Made by a program: the position numbers and the translations under genes
Shown here: one piece after another, positions 11,517-21,138 of the stretch
How the letters are laid out: each line of letters starts with the position of its first letter
Position numbering within the stretch: position 1 is the first letter of the stretch
Notes under the pieces: model-generated
Told to the model about the DNA's origin: nothing
Databases searched by the model: none
The model's input: the letters and a program-made list of their open reading frames with translations, nothing else
NCBI GenBank assembly: GCA_963931865.1
Contig: OZ007507.1
Location: 11,071,533 to 11,135,532, forward strand
Source of the DNA: Axinella damicornis
Lineage: Eukaryota; Porifera; Demospongiae; Axinellida; Axinellidae
Direction of reading: 5' to 3'
Length of the DNA: 64,000 bases

Positions 11517-14500
11517 ACGTATGTGTGTGTGTGTGTGTGTGTTTGTGTGTGTATTATGTGTGTGTGCATGTGTATGTGATGGAAAGGGGTGAGGGGGTGT
11601 AATGCATACATGCATTGCATTATTACTACAAGCAGTAGTTACCCTGCGCACGAGGGAGGCAATGCCTTGTGTGTGTGTGCGCGCGCACATGAGACAGTCG
11701 GCAAAAATGCTTCAAGCTAATTTACAGACATTTTACGCAATGAACACAATAACATTCATTCCTGATACAAGGCGGTTCCTTTTCGCCGTTACTTCAGCTA
11801 CTTCCTATTATTTGATAGGTTTTGGCTCCACCCAAATTGCACGTGGCATCATCGACCGCACTAGTACTGGCACTGCACTGAGGCACAACACAAGGTGCAC
11901 AGGGCAAGTGAATACTATGGATTTCAATGTGTTGTCACTGCTACTGGTGTGTGTAGTGTCTATACTGTATATCAAAACCAGTGAGCTTCGTTTAACAGGA
12001 ATGAGCATCAAAGAATATAGCTTTGAAAGGGAACACTAAAACTTAAAAATGGTTGTACATACTCTGGAGTAGCCTCGTTCCCAGGCCTCTGCCCAGATTT
12101 TATCCCGCAGCCGTGGAGAAAAATCTACCGCTGCAAGATAAAAGCTGGGAACGAGGCTACTCTGGTGCCAGTGACACCGACAACCCATCCACAGTGTCCA
12201 TCGCTAAACCAGGATGTGCCATCGCACATGCATTAACCTTCAATTCTAAGTGTGACTGATTATGGCCACATACATGTGCAATCCCTAGCTGAGATAGCGG
12301 CCTACACGGACAGATTTATTTAGTTACCTCGCGCTAATGCGCTTGGAAATCATCAGTACTGCAATAATATTATGTTAACAGTTCTACACACATCATGTGG
12401 GACAGATGGATAGTACATATATAGCATGCATACCTCCCCATCACCGATGGTCTCATACTGTGACAAGGACACGACTGGTTCCTCATACGCTGCCACGTCA
12501 GGGCGGGTGGTGGGCAAGTCATAGAGGTCATTGTTGAGAGACACGAGAAAAGAGGTCTTTCTTTCCACGTCACTTGAACTATTGACTGTGTCGCTGTGCA
12601 TCACTGGCCCGCCATTCTCAACTACATGGTACATTTGGATGCCTTCTGGAGAGGGGGGGGGGGGGGGGGGTAGGGAGGGAGGGATCGAGGGAGGGAGGGA
12701 GGGAGGGAGGGGAGGGGAGGGAGGGAGGGGAGGGGAGGGAGGGAGGGAGGGAGGGAGGGAGGGAGAGGAGGGGAGGGAGGGAGGGAGGGAGGGAGGGAGG
12801 GAGGGAGGGAGGGAGGGAGGGAGAGGGGAGGGAGGGAGGGAGGGAGGAATGGAAGGAGGGAAGTATTTATAGAAGCTATAGCTGTTCTCACAATCAGACA
12901 GGATGACAGGATATAATTGAGCAGAACATATCCCCACAGCCAGGATGTAGAGTGTACCTTGGAAATACAAAACTTGGATCTGATAAGAAATGACCAGGAT
13001 CCTATGAGGGAAGCCTCTTGACACGATGACAGGATATGTGTATGAACAGAACTATCCCACAAAACAGGATGAAGAGTGCACATATTTCATGTCTGCCCAC
13101 CATGTGGAGTAAATAGCTTGGCACCCAGCACCAAACCTGACCCCTATTGGTTCAACAGCTGAAGAGGAAACCACCTGACAAAGAGGAGTGTAGTATAAGT
13201 ACCTGAATGGTTTCTTTAGCAACCAGATACTTGCAGAGTGGTATGTTAAGGGTGGGTTCAAAGGTTTCAAGTTGGAAACTGATTTACTCCAACAGAAATG
13301 CCATACAAAATGGCATAAGTACAATGGGTCTATAAATCCTCAGACATTGTGGTATTAATCTGAGAAATTTGCTGGCATGCCCATGTGTCGAGGACGGGGT
13401 CTACCCCCCCCCCCCCCCCCCCCCCCCAAGACATTGATCCACCAGAAATCTAAGTGGCTTTCCCTTTTTTGCTTCTTTACTTCAGGTAGTCTCAGAGCAA
13501 TATCACTCAACTCAGTCAGCTTGTATACAATCAGATTATGTCTTTCATTAACTCCATTCCCAGACTGCAACCAGACTGGGAACGAGAACAGACCTATCGT
13601 TATTCTGGGGCAAACAGGGAAAAGCCAAAGGACGGGAGACCAGAATTCCGGGACTCTCCCAGACATTCGGGGACGGTTGGCAAATATGAATACAGCATGA
13701 TAACAGTATCCCTAGATCTAACCAAGCAGTGAGGGTCTTTAACTAGCTAAAGACCCTCACTGGTTGGTTAGATCTAGTTAATGTCCTAGCTGAATAGTCG
13801 TGGTTGTTATTGGGAGCACCCCCCCCCCCCCCCCCCCCCCCCCCCCGAACAATATTGCTGATGACTATAAACACTGAATCCTGTATACAGTTTGAAAGCA
13901 ATAGGACAATACGACGCCTGAGACATGTTGTTGTGTCTCATGCAGCAGGCATTTCAAAGGGAACCTTCCGTGCTGTTTACTCCCACCCACAGTCCCTCCA
14001 CCCATACAAAGTTTGCTACCAACTGGGGGTGCTGTCGACCCAAGCACCATCTGAATCCTTATCACAGTGCTACAGATTACCACTGAGGGTGTGATGCTAC
14101 AAACAGCGGCACTCCTTAGGCACTCCCTAACCCTAACATATACATCGAGACCTCTAGCCTCATTCCCAGGCCGTGTGAGAGGCCTGGGAATGAGGCTACG
14201 AGACCTCCAACATACGGTGTTCTTTACAGCGTTGTGTATATACAAGGGAACACTTAAGAGTGCTGTGACCATGTGAACAATCAAAGCCATTTGGTTCAAT
14301 GAGCAAAGAAACACCTGGCTGCCTCAAAAGGATTCGAACCCACAACCACCAGCCTACAAGGCCAAAATGCTGGTACATAAACTTTACCTGTATGTAAATG
14401 GTCTGGTTGGGCCTTCTGAACTACATTTGTTGATGTGAGGATGGCTAGTGACAGGCAGCCTTACAAAAACGTTCAGCACGGTTGCCAATACCCCGGTTGG

Positions 14501-14729
14501 CAGCAGCACACCAAATCACTTCATTCTAATGCAGCAAGCTATCGTTTGTCTCATCCCACCACTGTCCGAATAAATCCTGTACTGAGTCCATCTCTCCATG
14601 GTGGTATCCAGCTCTTGGACAGACATTACAGGAAAGGGCCTTAAGAACTTTCACCTGGCACTGCATGCTCTCCTTGTAGGGTTACCCTCGTCTACCTGAT
14701 GTCACCACACATGTAGGACCAGATTTCCC

Positions 14730-14761
<32 letters not shown>

Positions 14762-17700
14762 ATTCGGTACTTGCATATGGCAAGTGACCAAACAGTACGT
14801 GGCGAAGGCCAATGGTAACAGAGGTACACACAGGAAACACTACCCCAAACACTGGACATAGTGTTTGTTGTTGTACATTGCAAACTCATCAGTCAAGAGA
14901 ATATTAATCTTATTGGTCGACGTGGCAACCAGTCAGACCATTCACTCACCAGTGAAGTCAGTGGAGTGTTTGCTGGACTCCTTGTTCCTCCACATGCAGC
15001 ACAGGAGAGTTACGATGACGGCCAACAGAAGTACCATGATGACCACACCAACCGGGACAGCAATCGCAATGATCAGCGTCTCAGAGGAGAGAGGCTCATT
15101 GATGGGTGGGGGAATGGAGGAGGAGGTCGGTGAGGATGTCGGCAAGGGTGTTGGCGAGGAAGAGGACGAGGTTGTGGAAGCTGGGGTCAGGCAAGTGGGT
15201 CTACTGGGAAGCAATTAAAGCATAGATATAATAACGAGAAACGCTTATCTCTCTAATATTTTTATATCAAAATTTTAAGTTACAGAAGTGGGATGTTCGG
15301 GGGACAGGACTAGACTCGACTAGTGCACTAGTGACACATGCGACCTCTGAACCTTGAGAATGCCCAAGAACATATAGGGCGGGGGCTGGAACCTTCCTAA
15401 AGAACAGGCCCAGCACAGTAGCTGTAATGGACGCAATCGGGGTCGCTGAAACGGACACAATCAGAGTGCAGTAGCTGAAGCGGACGCAACCGGGGAACAG
15501 CAGCTGCAATCGGGGAGCAGCAGCTGAAGCGGATGCAATTGGGAGCAGCAGCTGAAGCAAATGCAGTCAGGGCTAAGGAGCAGCTATATACCTGGTGACA
15601 GACTGCTAATAGGCCAATTTAGGAAGTAGCTGAGTGAGCGAAGCTACTTGTGATTATTATGGTTGAAGTCTGTGGTATCATGTTGGAGGTCAAAGATCAA
15701 ATGACACAGTCATATAGCCACAGACAGTGTCACAGCCATGTTCAGCGATAGTAATTATGTATGAGAACAAGGTAACAACAGGGAGCCTGAGAGGCATTAA
15801 CTCTTTACCAACCGTAGACTTTGGAGGTCAGTTTTTGTAAACAAACCCTAGATAATGTTCCCATCGGTTTTCATGCTCAAATATTCACACAGAACTGCCA
15901 CACAGCCATGCTTTCCACATTCGTGACACTGACCACACCCACTCATTAATGAGTTACGCAATCAAGATGCTCGCACAATGGTAACATGCTCTAGCAGAAA
16001 CATCAGCCTTGAACACTGGAATTCGAGGCTAGACCACTGTTTTCTAGGCCCGTTTATGCTTAAAACCCGAGAAATGGCCCACCCTGCTCCAACCAAGGGC
16101 TATTCACCACTTAGCCCAGACGTGGCCATGCTGTTTGCACTCTTAGGGTGCACCCACCCACCTCCCCCTGTCCCGCCCTTTCTGCTCACACGGAACCTAT
16201 CTCCCAAGGACATTGCCAGATGTGACATCATGAAGCTGAAAGTCTCATGACGGGTTTTTCAATCATTGGTTGGTAATATAAAAGGCCTATAGGTGCTACG
16301 TATTAAGTAATATTTAAATACCAGTTTGCAGTGCATTACAGGTTTTAATGCACGAGGACAATCTAGTTAACGGTCGAGGGCGAGATAATGCACGAGCCGA
16401 AAGCGAGTGCATTATCTGCCCAAGACCGTTAACTAGATTGCCCGAGTGCACTAAAGCCCGTAATGCACTGCAAACTGGTATCTAAACTACTTAGTGCAAC
16501 TCACTGACCTGTGACAGCCTTTGATCTTTGAAAAGTGTGCATTATCTAGATAATGCACAATAAAGTGTGCAATAAGCGATTTAATGCTCCATCATGTGAT
16601 CGATTCTGAGGTGTCTGATTCGTTGAGGGTCACGTGAGTAGCACTAACTTTGTGTATTGGTCAATATCCCACCCTTCGGATTAAGTTAAATTGTGTCAAT
16701 GCTGTGCAGCTGAAATAGCATAGTACCTCAAAATTGAGCACGAATTGGACACACCTACAGGGAGTGAAAGACGGCACCAATAAATGTGTGACAGGAATTT
16801 TTAAAGAACTTCTATAGAAATGGTTTTCAAATCTTTTCGATGGATAAGCCACACCCTCCATGTGCGAAGTAACTAATTAGCCACACTGTCTCCACAAACC
16901 CAAGCAGTACTGAGAAGCCGCGTTTTTGATTTGCATGGTAGGTACATGTACGTATGTCAAAAGAAACATCTCGCAGGAGTCGTCATGCAAAAAAAAAAAC
17001 AACCTGTAGCCTCGTTCCCAAGCCGCACGGCCTGGGAACGAGGCTAAACTACCTGTAAATACAGTGCACCATCATCATAAAAGATTGCTCTGTGATCGCA
17101 CCATCTGCTGTATAGTCTCCACTGTGGTCATTGCAAGGCTTCACAAATTCCCATGTTAAGTGAAACTACCTTCCCATCACCACACCATACCTATGGGATG
17201 ACCTGTTCACCCCAATCCTTCCATGAAATCCCACAAACTAACAGAAGAACTGGTTTATCCTATTTCCAATCACCTAAATCTCTCTCGATCCTCACAAACT
17301 TTGATGTATGGAGCGTACAGCATTTTCATTCCTAAATGCTTTGAGAGGACCACTTCTCAAGACAGACGGAGGTCCTCAGGTCTTACTCTCATCTTCAGCA
17401 GACTCTGATTGCATCCACCAACTCGTAGGCAACTTTACAGCTCACCCCAAACTTATGTACATGTACATGTACATGATGTCGAATACTGCCAAACGCAAAG
17501 GAGTGATTCATGTGAAGGGAGTAGTGGTGGCAACAGTTAAGACGAAAGTGCTCATACTCAGCAACCATGGTGACTATATTCCCCTCAACCCACCCACTAC
17601 CTGCTGGCATGCATGTCCTCCACTGAATGCAGTGGAGGATTTAGGGGGGTAAGGGGGTGCAAATCACACCCTTTGGCAGTAGTAAAAGTAACTTACGTCT

Positions 17701-19370
17701 ATTGTATAGCAGTTTTGGATTTGTTCCGATCATCATTTTTAGTCTCCAGCGCTAGACAAGTCACCTCGAACTTCAAAACTCAGGTCAGACGCGTGTCATG
17801 AATGCATTCACGTGACTGGTAGTGGGTGTGGCAACACAAAAGTTTTCGGCCGCACTTCGTGCGCCAGTGGCTGAACCCAGGCCCCTTTCTAAATTTCTAA
17901 ATCCGCCATTGGCATGAGCCCAGGCAGTATAATTAATTACACTACATTATATTCTGGCTCCAAATTCTGCCTGGGGAAGTAAATTCAAGTGTTCATGCAG
18001 AACTTACAAACTTCGAGGGAAATCAGAGGAAAGAAGGTGTCCACGTTGCTACCAGAATTCAGCGTGACAGCAAGATTTGGAGGTGACCCTTGCCTCTGCC
18101 AGTAGAAGCTCACCAGCCCCTCAGTGTCTCCATAGCTGGTGACATTGTACAGTAGCGGCACATACTCTGGTCTGGGTCTGAAGAATACACCCAGGATATA
18201 GCCAGGCTCGAAAGGTATAGGAGCGTCTAAACTGTTCTGGTGGATCATCACTGCAGCTGTATCCAGTGTGGCTACATTGTCATTGATGACACAGGAGTTT
18301 ATATTGCTTGCAGCCATCTTGGTGTATTGGTTAGCGCCATCCGACCTCCATACGCTTAGCTCTGGTCTGCCGCCCCTAGTATCACTAATCGCAGCCAACC
18401 TCGTCCCAACAATGGTGCCATTGCAATCGAAAGTGATGTTAGGGAATAATCTCTGCTGTGAGAAAGGAGCTAGGAACTGATTTTGATTGTCCATTGCAAT
18501 GGCTTGTACATCACTTGCGTTGGGGAGTGTTTGAACACAGCTGTCACTGCAGTAAACTGAGGAAAAGAAAACAAAACTTACTACTGAGGCGATTCATAGA
18601 GTACATAGTCTTCTTGAAAGTGATTGGTAATAGAAATCAAAACATAATGCCAAACATAAAATAATTATAATTATGGTGTTTACTGTCTTCCCATTACATC
18701 ATTATGACATCACACTTGTTACATGTATAGCATGTAGAGGCGTAGTGAGCACATAGGCACAATTGAGGCAACTGCCTGGGTCAATGCACCCATGCCTCGT
18801 ATACAATGTATTGCACATGAGTACAGTCTGTGGTATACTATAATCCAAGGAAGGCTCTTCGATCCCCTCCAATTGAAACTCTTTGCTCCATTCCATTCCA
18901 TGTGGGATCTTCAGATGATACATGTGATACGTGCGTGTTGCACCTTCCCCCTCCTCACACTGTGTTACACTTTACCCACTACACTTACAGGCTTGGATTT
19001 CACCATTACCACCACTGGTGGTTTACTGTACTCACAACACAACTACTCCCACAGACACTGACCGGCCACACTATAGCATCAAGGAATGCCATTGAGGTAA
19101 GAATACACAAACTCAAAGCTTGGTATGTGTAAAGAATGGATTTACAAGAGCATGCAGATATGTCTGAGGCAATTACTAGTACTTCAGCTGAGTGGTAGCC
19201 TATAACAACAGCAAGTTAACTAGGTAAACTTAGACAATACTGCCTTTTGATGTGTCAGTATTAGGCTAATTAGCGCTGTAGAGCAGTCTTGGTGTGTCTT
19301 TGTAGGATTTACTGCTTTTACAGCGGAGAGTACACCATCCATTCCTATATACTAACACCTCCATGATAAT

Positions 19371-19418
<48 letters not shown>

Positions 19419-19455
19419 TGCACACACGCATACACACACGTGTGCACACACGCAC

Positions 19456-19545
<90 letters not shown>

Positions 19546-21138
19546 TACATGTACAGTGGATGACAGATGATAATATGGCTATCCAGAAAAAATGATTTGT
19601 GCTTGGTATTAACGTATACTGTCCAGTTATACTCTGCACACTATGTCGGTAGCCATGTTCCCAGCATGTTCCCAATTGCTTGCAAAAGAGCGCATGATGA
19701 CATCATCGTTATTGCAGCGATAACGATGATCTCATCATGCACTCTTGCTTGCAATATTTCACACAGCAAGCGATTAATGAGATACTGGCCATGGAAGTGG
19801 GAGTAGCCTGAGATATATTCCAGTTTTGTTCCACTACATATGTAGCCTCGTTCCCAGGCCGTTTTGGGATGGAGAAACGGCCTGGCAACTTCTGTGAGTA
19901 CAAACTGTTACTTCCGCTGCCAGAGAGTTGGAAGACCCACTCAGATTTCAGATCGCTGTCACATGACAACAGTAAACCGAATTGTGTCATGCGTTGAAAC
20001 GTCACAGTCATGCCCATTCATCACAATAGTTGATCGCTCGATCGCGCTAGTGTAGTGCTCTGCACATCGACTTTTGTTCGTTCGTCTTCTGCTTGCGTTC
20101 CGTCGCAGAACCTGCGTAAACAGTTGCTTCCGCAAGCAGGAAAGGACCGTTCTCAGCCGGTGAAAATATCAGAACTATCACGTGGACTTCACTGCTTAAA
20201 TGAGGTATGCAATTGTTGTGACGTTACATCCGTAAACAGTTTGAACTCGCAGAAGTTGCCAGGCCGTTTCTCCCTCCCAAAACGGCCTGGGAACGAGGCT
20301 ACTACATACATGTATGTGGCCATGTGTTGCTTCAGCCTCATTATGGGTTATGAGTCAGGGGAAGGGGGTTACCAGTAGCATACTCCCAGGCCTTCTACTT
20401 CTACACCACCAAGCAGTCTTTGATCACTCCCTGGGAGCATGGCTAGGTTACCGGATAGTGGGAGGATTCTGAACACTTCTCTAAAAGTCGTTCTATAGCT
20501 TCCTCAAGGTAAACAAGATTGCCATGCAGCACACAAGTATTTGTGCAGGGGGGGGGGGGTGGATTCTGGATACAGTGTCTGCAATCCCTTACCTTATGCT
20601 GTCAACTACATGTACGTTTACTAGTGACTGTGTATTGGCACCATGCATACAAGAAAGACATTGAAGTTCAAAATGCCGATTCGTGTAGTAGTACCAATTC
20701 GTGTAGCAGTGCCATACCGCAGGACAGTAGACCTTGTGTTAAGGTAAGGGAGGGGATTTCCGGGCAGTATAGGGGATTTCTGGACACGGTCACCCAGCCC
20801 CAGTTTTCACTCCTTATGAGCAGAATTCTTCCAAATTATGGTAAGTATTCGTGTGCTTATCCTACTTCCGATGCTGTGTCCGGAATTACAATACTGTCCA
20901 GAAATCCCATCCCTTACCTTATGCTACTGCTAAAAATTTCTAGTAATACAGGCTGTAATGGTTGCAAGATCACAAAATAGTTATGTGGCTCAATGCAGTC
21001 TATAGATGATGTCATAGGCAGACTGTACACGTACGTAGTTGGTAATATATCTATTTGTATGCAGTGTTTACCTTGACCACAGAGAAGTGCTGGCAGGAGG
21101 AACAGTAGTACTGGTGTAGAAAGTGAGACAGGGCCCAT
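1909..21138 (-). CDS. receptor tyrosine kinase (RTK-A), full gene
   Basis: A single-pass cell-surface receptor predicted to phosphorylate tyrosines after ligand binding. I assembled these exons by splice signals and phase: 21138-21072, 18556-18008, (linker unresolved), 15203-14950, 12645-12434, 11401-11244, 10576-10381, 8482-8414, 7894-7755, 7019-6806, 6583-6516, 6121-5968, 5532-5440, 5120-5007, 4936-4851, 3906-3795, 2004-1909. All junction phases agree except between the ectodomain exon (ends phase 1) and the TM exon (starts phase 2), so one short linker exon is missing from the model. An open candidate of the right phase is 17107-17053, but a second lies inside a repeat, so I leave it open. 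The predicted protein is about 880 residues. The donor at 10381/10380 is of the GC-AG type (CAG|GCAAG). The kinase family call is secure; the subfamily and ligand are unknown. Confidence 0.88.
2062..3205. mobile_element. hAT-like nonautonomous element with CAGTGGCGGAT ends
   Basis: Starts CAGTGGCGGATTTAG and ends CTAGATCCGCCACTG, a terminal inverted repeat pattern common in hAT-type MITEs. I could not see a clean 8-bp target duplication. Inside are two related modules starting ATGGCGGCC (2609 and 2785), each running into CA(C/G)-CGGTGAGTTT, so they look like duplicated first-exon fragments with donors. A weaker third copy is at about 62300-62420. Confidence 0.6.
3291..3330. repeat. CTAT microsatellite
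   Basis: Tandem CTAT units in the intron before the last exon of RTK-A. Confidence 0.85.
3795..7019 (-). CDS. RTK-A tyrosine kinase domain (eight exons)
   Basis: Exons 7019-6806, 6583-6516, 6121-5968, 5532-5440, 5120-5007, 4936-4851 and 3906-3795 give one uninterrupted catalytic domain; the tail exon follows at 2004-1909. Visible motifs in order: glycine loop [14 protein letters not shown] with the ATP lysine; the alpha-C glutamate in FLQEAAIM; the catalytic loop HRDLAARN, diagnostic of tyrosine kinases; ADFGMSR; an acidic activation loop with paired tyrosines (DDDDYY); IKWTSPE in place of the usual APE; and [16 protein letters not shown]. All residues needed for catalysis are present, so an active kinase is expected. 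By eye the lobe sequence is most like the Eph/Src-type tyrosine kinases. Confidence 0.93.
3939..3971. repeat. GT dinucleotide repeat
   Basis: A GT run starting about 30 bp upstream, in sense terms, of the acceptor at 3906; sense strand AC. Confidence 0.85.
4117..4590. repeat. interspersed repeat related to 11760-11840
   Basis: Contains CCCCGTGCACGCATGCGCGA followed by two copies of a block ending CATAACATTGGCTCCACCTCTT (about 4335-4373 and 4515-4560). A similar CTATTATTTGATAGG-TTTTGGCTCCACCC block is at 11800-11830. I do not recognise the family and see no coding potential. Confidence 0.45.
5311..5350. mobile_element. foldback MITE, TAGCCTCA family (40 bp)
   Basis: A minimal copy: the two arms are separated by only a few bases. 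A perfect 9-bp direct repeat GTGGCTCTA flanks it at 5302-5310 and 5351-5359. It lies in a kinase-domain intron. Confidence 0.85.
6604..6795. repeat. GT tract plus long CT-rich tract in a kinase intron
   Basis: Between exons 7019-6806 and 6583-6516. Near the acceptor (6604-6645) the sense strand is CA/CT-rich and AG-free. Next to the donor (6676-6795) the sense strand is GGAG-rich. Confidence 0.7.
7306..7355. mobile_element. foldback MITE, TAGCCTCG family (50 bp)
   Basis: TAGCCTCGTACCCAGGCC ... GGCCTGGGTACGAGGCTA, a near-perfect hairpin. Direct repeat ATGTGATACA at 7296-7305 and 7356-7365 (10 bp, one base more than most copies). Confidence 0.85.
7755..12645 (-). CDS. RTK-A juxtamembrane region (five exons), Tyr-rich
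   Basis: Exons 12645-12434, 11401-11244, 10576-10381, 8482-8414 and 7894-7755 encode about 258 cytoplasmic residues between the TM helix and the kinase, several times the usual juxtamembrane length in RTKs. It contains at least ten tyrosines in short motifs resembling SH2 or endocytic sites, among them MYHVV, LYDLP, AYEEP, QYETI, TYATL, VYVPT, IYSCL and LYAQL, plus an [16 protein letters not shown] repeat that looks like a Ser/Pro phosphorylation patch. Exon phases 1,0,2,0,0 to 2 are consistent throughout. The docking function is inferred from the motifs; it is not demonstrated. Confidence 0.8.
7899..8145. repeat. GTGTGAGTGTGCAT minisatellite with ~70-bp higher-order repeat
   Basis: Variant units of GTGTGAGTGTGCATGTGT with inserted GTGGACAT and GCGTAT forms repeat as blocks of about 65-70 bp. 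It begins 5 bp from the acceptor of exon 7894-7755. The sense strand is ACACTCACACATGC-type and lacks AG. Confidence 0.85.
8196..8284. mobile_element. foldback MITE, TAGCCTCA family (89 bp)
   Basis: TAGCCTCATTCCCAGG(C/T)GCTCGGTAAT and its inverse ending GAGGCTA. It is inserted inside a GT-rich tract, so the duplicated target (GTG-AGTGTG-like) is not distinctive. Confidence 0.8.
8305..8408. repeat. GT-rich microsatellite
   Basis: Long (GT)n with GGGT interruptions in a juxtamembrane intron, ending at the donor of exon 8482-8414. Confidence 0.85.
8489..8521. repeat. GTAT microsatellite abutting a splice acceptor
   Basis: About eight GTAT units; the sense strand is (CATA)n running directly into CCTGCAG at the acceptor of exon 8482-8414. 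Confidence 0.85.
8589..8684. mobile_element. foldback MITE with inverted, not direct, flanks
   Basis: TAGCCTCGTTCTCAGGCC ... GGGAACGAGGCTA as in the other copies, but the flanks are reverse complements of each other: GCAGTCTCCTAC (8577-8588) and GTAGGAGACTGC (8685-8696). The dyad therefore extends 12 bp beyond the element. Confidence 0.8.
8700..9770. other. intron stretch without recognised features
   Basis: Part of the RTK-A intron between exons 10576-10381 and 8482-8414. I see no exon, hairpin element or tandem repeat. Confidence 0.5.
9848..10179. mobile_element. foldback MITE, long copy (332 bp)
   Basis: TGGCCTTGTTTCCAGGCC at the left and GGCCTGGGAACAAGGCTA at the right. Flanking 9-mers are GTACGGAAC (9839-9847) and GTACGGATC (10180-10188), one mismatch. 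It has landed inside an older repeat: 9775-9838 resembles 62068-62130. Confidence 0.75.
10577..10890. repeat. GGA/GGAG-rich purine tract (sense: pyrimidine tract)
   Basis: About 310 bp almost pure purine on the plus strand, so on the sense strand of RTK-A it is a CCT/CTC polypyrimidine tract running up to the acceptor of exon 10576-10381. Long open frames here (Gly/Arg- or Pro/Ser-only) are artefacts of composition. Confidence 0.9.
11404..11570. repeat. GA then long GT microsatellite
   Basis: GAGAGAGAGG followed by about 150 bp of (GT)n with GTACGTAT interruptions. It starts 3 bp from the acceptor of exon 11401-11244; the sense strand is (AC)n/(TC)n and AG-free. Confidence 0.9.
12070..12159. 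mobile_element. foldback MITE, TAGCCTCG family (90 bp)
   Basis: TAGCCTCGTTCCCAGGC ... GCTGGGAACGAGGCTA. Flanks ACTCTGGAG (12061-12069) and CTCTGGTG (12160-12167) share an 8-bp direct repeat with one mismatch. Confidence 0.8.
12650..12861. repeat. GGGA polypurine tract abutting an acceptor
   Basis: About 210 bp of (GGGA)n preceded by a G run. On the sense strand of RTK-A it is (TCCC)n ending 5 nt before the acceptor of exon 12645-12434. It is also a mirror-repeat polypurine:polypyrimidine tract, a sequence type able to form triplex DNA in vitro. Confidence 0.92.
13400..13850. repeat. two long poly-C runs
   Basis: Uninterrupted C runs of more than 20 bases at about 13405-13427 and about 13819-13846 in the RTK-A intron. 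A similar run lies at about 14734-14761. Between them an inverted pair (TAGATCTAACCA near 13715 and 13766) makes a small hairpin. Confidence 0.85.
14155..14198. mobile_element. foldback MITE, TAGCCTCA family (44 bp)
   Basis: TAGCCTCATTCCCAGGCC ... GGCCTGGGAATGAGGCTA with almost no loop. Perfect 9-bp direct repeat CGAGACCTC at 14146-14154 and 14199-14207. Confidence 0.88.
14319..14400 (-). repeat. tRNA-derived SINE-like relic
   Basis: The reverse strand contains GGTTCGAATCC, a perfect pol III B-box, downstream of a CCAGC...GCTGG stem like an anticodon arm. The D-arm/A-box half is poor and no 3' CCA or intact acceptor stem is visible, so I read it as a tRNA-derived repeat remnant and not as a functional tRNA. 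Confidence 0.4.
14734..14761. repeat. poly-C run
   Basis: About 28 consecutive C residues in an RTK-A intron. Confidence 0.9.
14950..15203 (-). CDS. RTK-A transmembrane exon
   Basis: Encodes a Cys-containing start (PTCLTP), a Ser/Thr/Pro-rich stalk likely to be O-glycosylated, then a hydrophobic helix ([20 protein letters not shown]) followed by CCMWRNK as the stop-transfer region. Acceptor phase 2 and donor phase 1 match the paralogous exon 22809-22571 exactly. Confidence 0.88.
15428..15570. repeat. short tandem repeat, AGCTGAAGCGGACGCAATCGG
   Basis: Four to five degenerate units of about 25-35 bp with the shared words GCAGCTGAAGC and GGACGCAATCGGGG. It is related to the dyad block at 945-1110. 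Confidence 0.65.
15836..16245 (+). repeat. interspersed repeat, copy 1 (copy 2 at 61013-61420)
   Basis: About 400 bp clearly homologous to 61013-61420 in the same orientation (for example TTTTCATGCTCAAA, CACACCCACTCATTAA, AGCAGAAACATCAGCCTTGA, AACCAAGGGCTATTCAC). Both copies lack long ORFs. The family is unknown to me. Confidence 0.8.
16303..16648. mobile_element. foldback element with GTGCATTAC arms, copy 1
   Basis: Inverted arms ATACCAGTTTGCAGTGCAT ... ATGCACTGCAAACTGGTAT enclose GTTAACGGTC/GACCGTTAAC arms. A shared tail runs to CACGTGAGTAGCACTAA. A near-full copy lies at 44809-45143 and a truncated one at 30923-31030. Confidence 0.8.
17007..17046. mobile_element. foldback MITE, TAGCCTCG family (40 bp)
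   Basis: TAGCCTCGTTCCCAAGCC ... GGCCTGGGAACGAGGCTA. Flanks AACAACCTG (16998-17006) and AACTACCTG (17047-17055) match at 8 of 9 positions. Confidence 0.85.
17630..17911. mobile_element. hAT-like MITE, CAGTGGAGGAT ends
   Basis: CAGTGGAGGATTTAG at the left and CTAAATCCGCCATTG at the right, resembling the ends of 2062-3205. No clean 8-bp target duplication is visible. Confidence 0.55.
18008..18556 (-). CDS. RTK-A ectodomain exon
   Basis: One 549-nt exon encoding about 182 extracellular residues, entered and left in phase 1. It aligns with the RTK-B ectodomain along its whole length: shared pattern [16 protein letters not shown]-x-K-x-[21 protein letters not shown] and FPL-x-S-x-EVC. The regular beta-rich spacing suggests a sandwich fold, but I cannot name a described domain with confidence. 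NIT and NVT offer N-glycosylation sequons. The conserved Cys pair (start and NSCV) may bridge. Confidence 0.85.
19372..19541. repeat. CA microsatellite (~170 bp)
   Basis: Long (CA)n with GTGTG interruptions near 19415 and 19440, in the intron between the RTK-A signal-peptide and ectodomain exons. The HTHT/VCVC open frames over it are artefacts. Confidence 0.95.
19843..20301. mobile_element. foldback MITE, longest copy (459 bp)
   Basis: Terminal arms TAGCCTCGTTCCCAGGCCGT ... ACGGCCTGGGAACGAGGCTA, then second inner arms (AACGGCCTGGCAACTTCTG / CAGAAGTTGCCAGGCCGTT). Flanks CTACATATG (19834-19842) and CTACATACA (20302-20310) match 8 of 9. The unique interior has no recognised gene. Confidence 0.82.
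21072..21138 (-). CDS. RTK-A signal-peptide exon
   Basis: ATG followed by [20 protein letters not shown], a typical secretory leader, then GQ and a phase-1 donor (CAAG|GTAAAC). Splicing to 18556 restores a Val codon and continues into YCSDSC. The start lies only about 690 bp from the end of the RTK-B cassette. Confidence 0.85.

Noticed and set aside
14319..14400. Functional tRNA gene
   Set aside because: The B-box is good but the A-box, acceptor stem and overall cloverleaf are not; a SINE-like relic is more likely.
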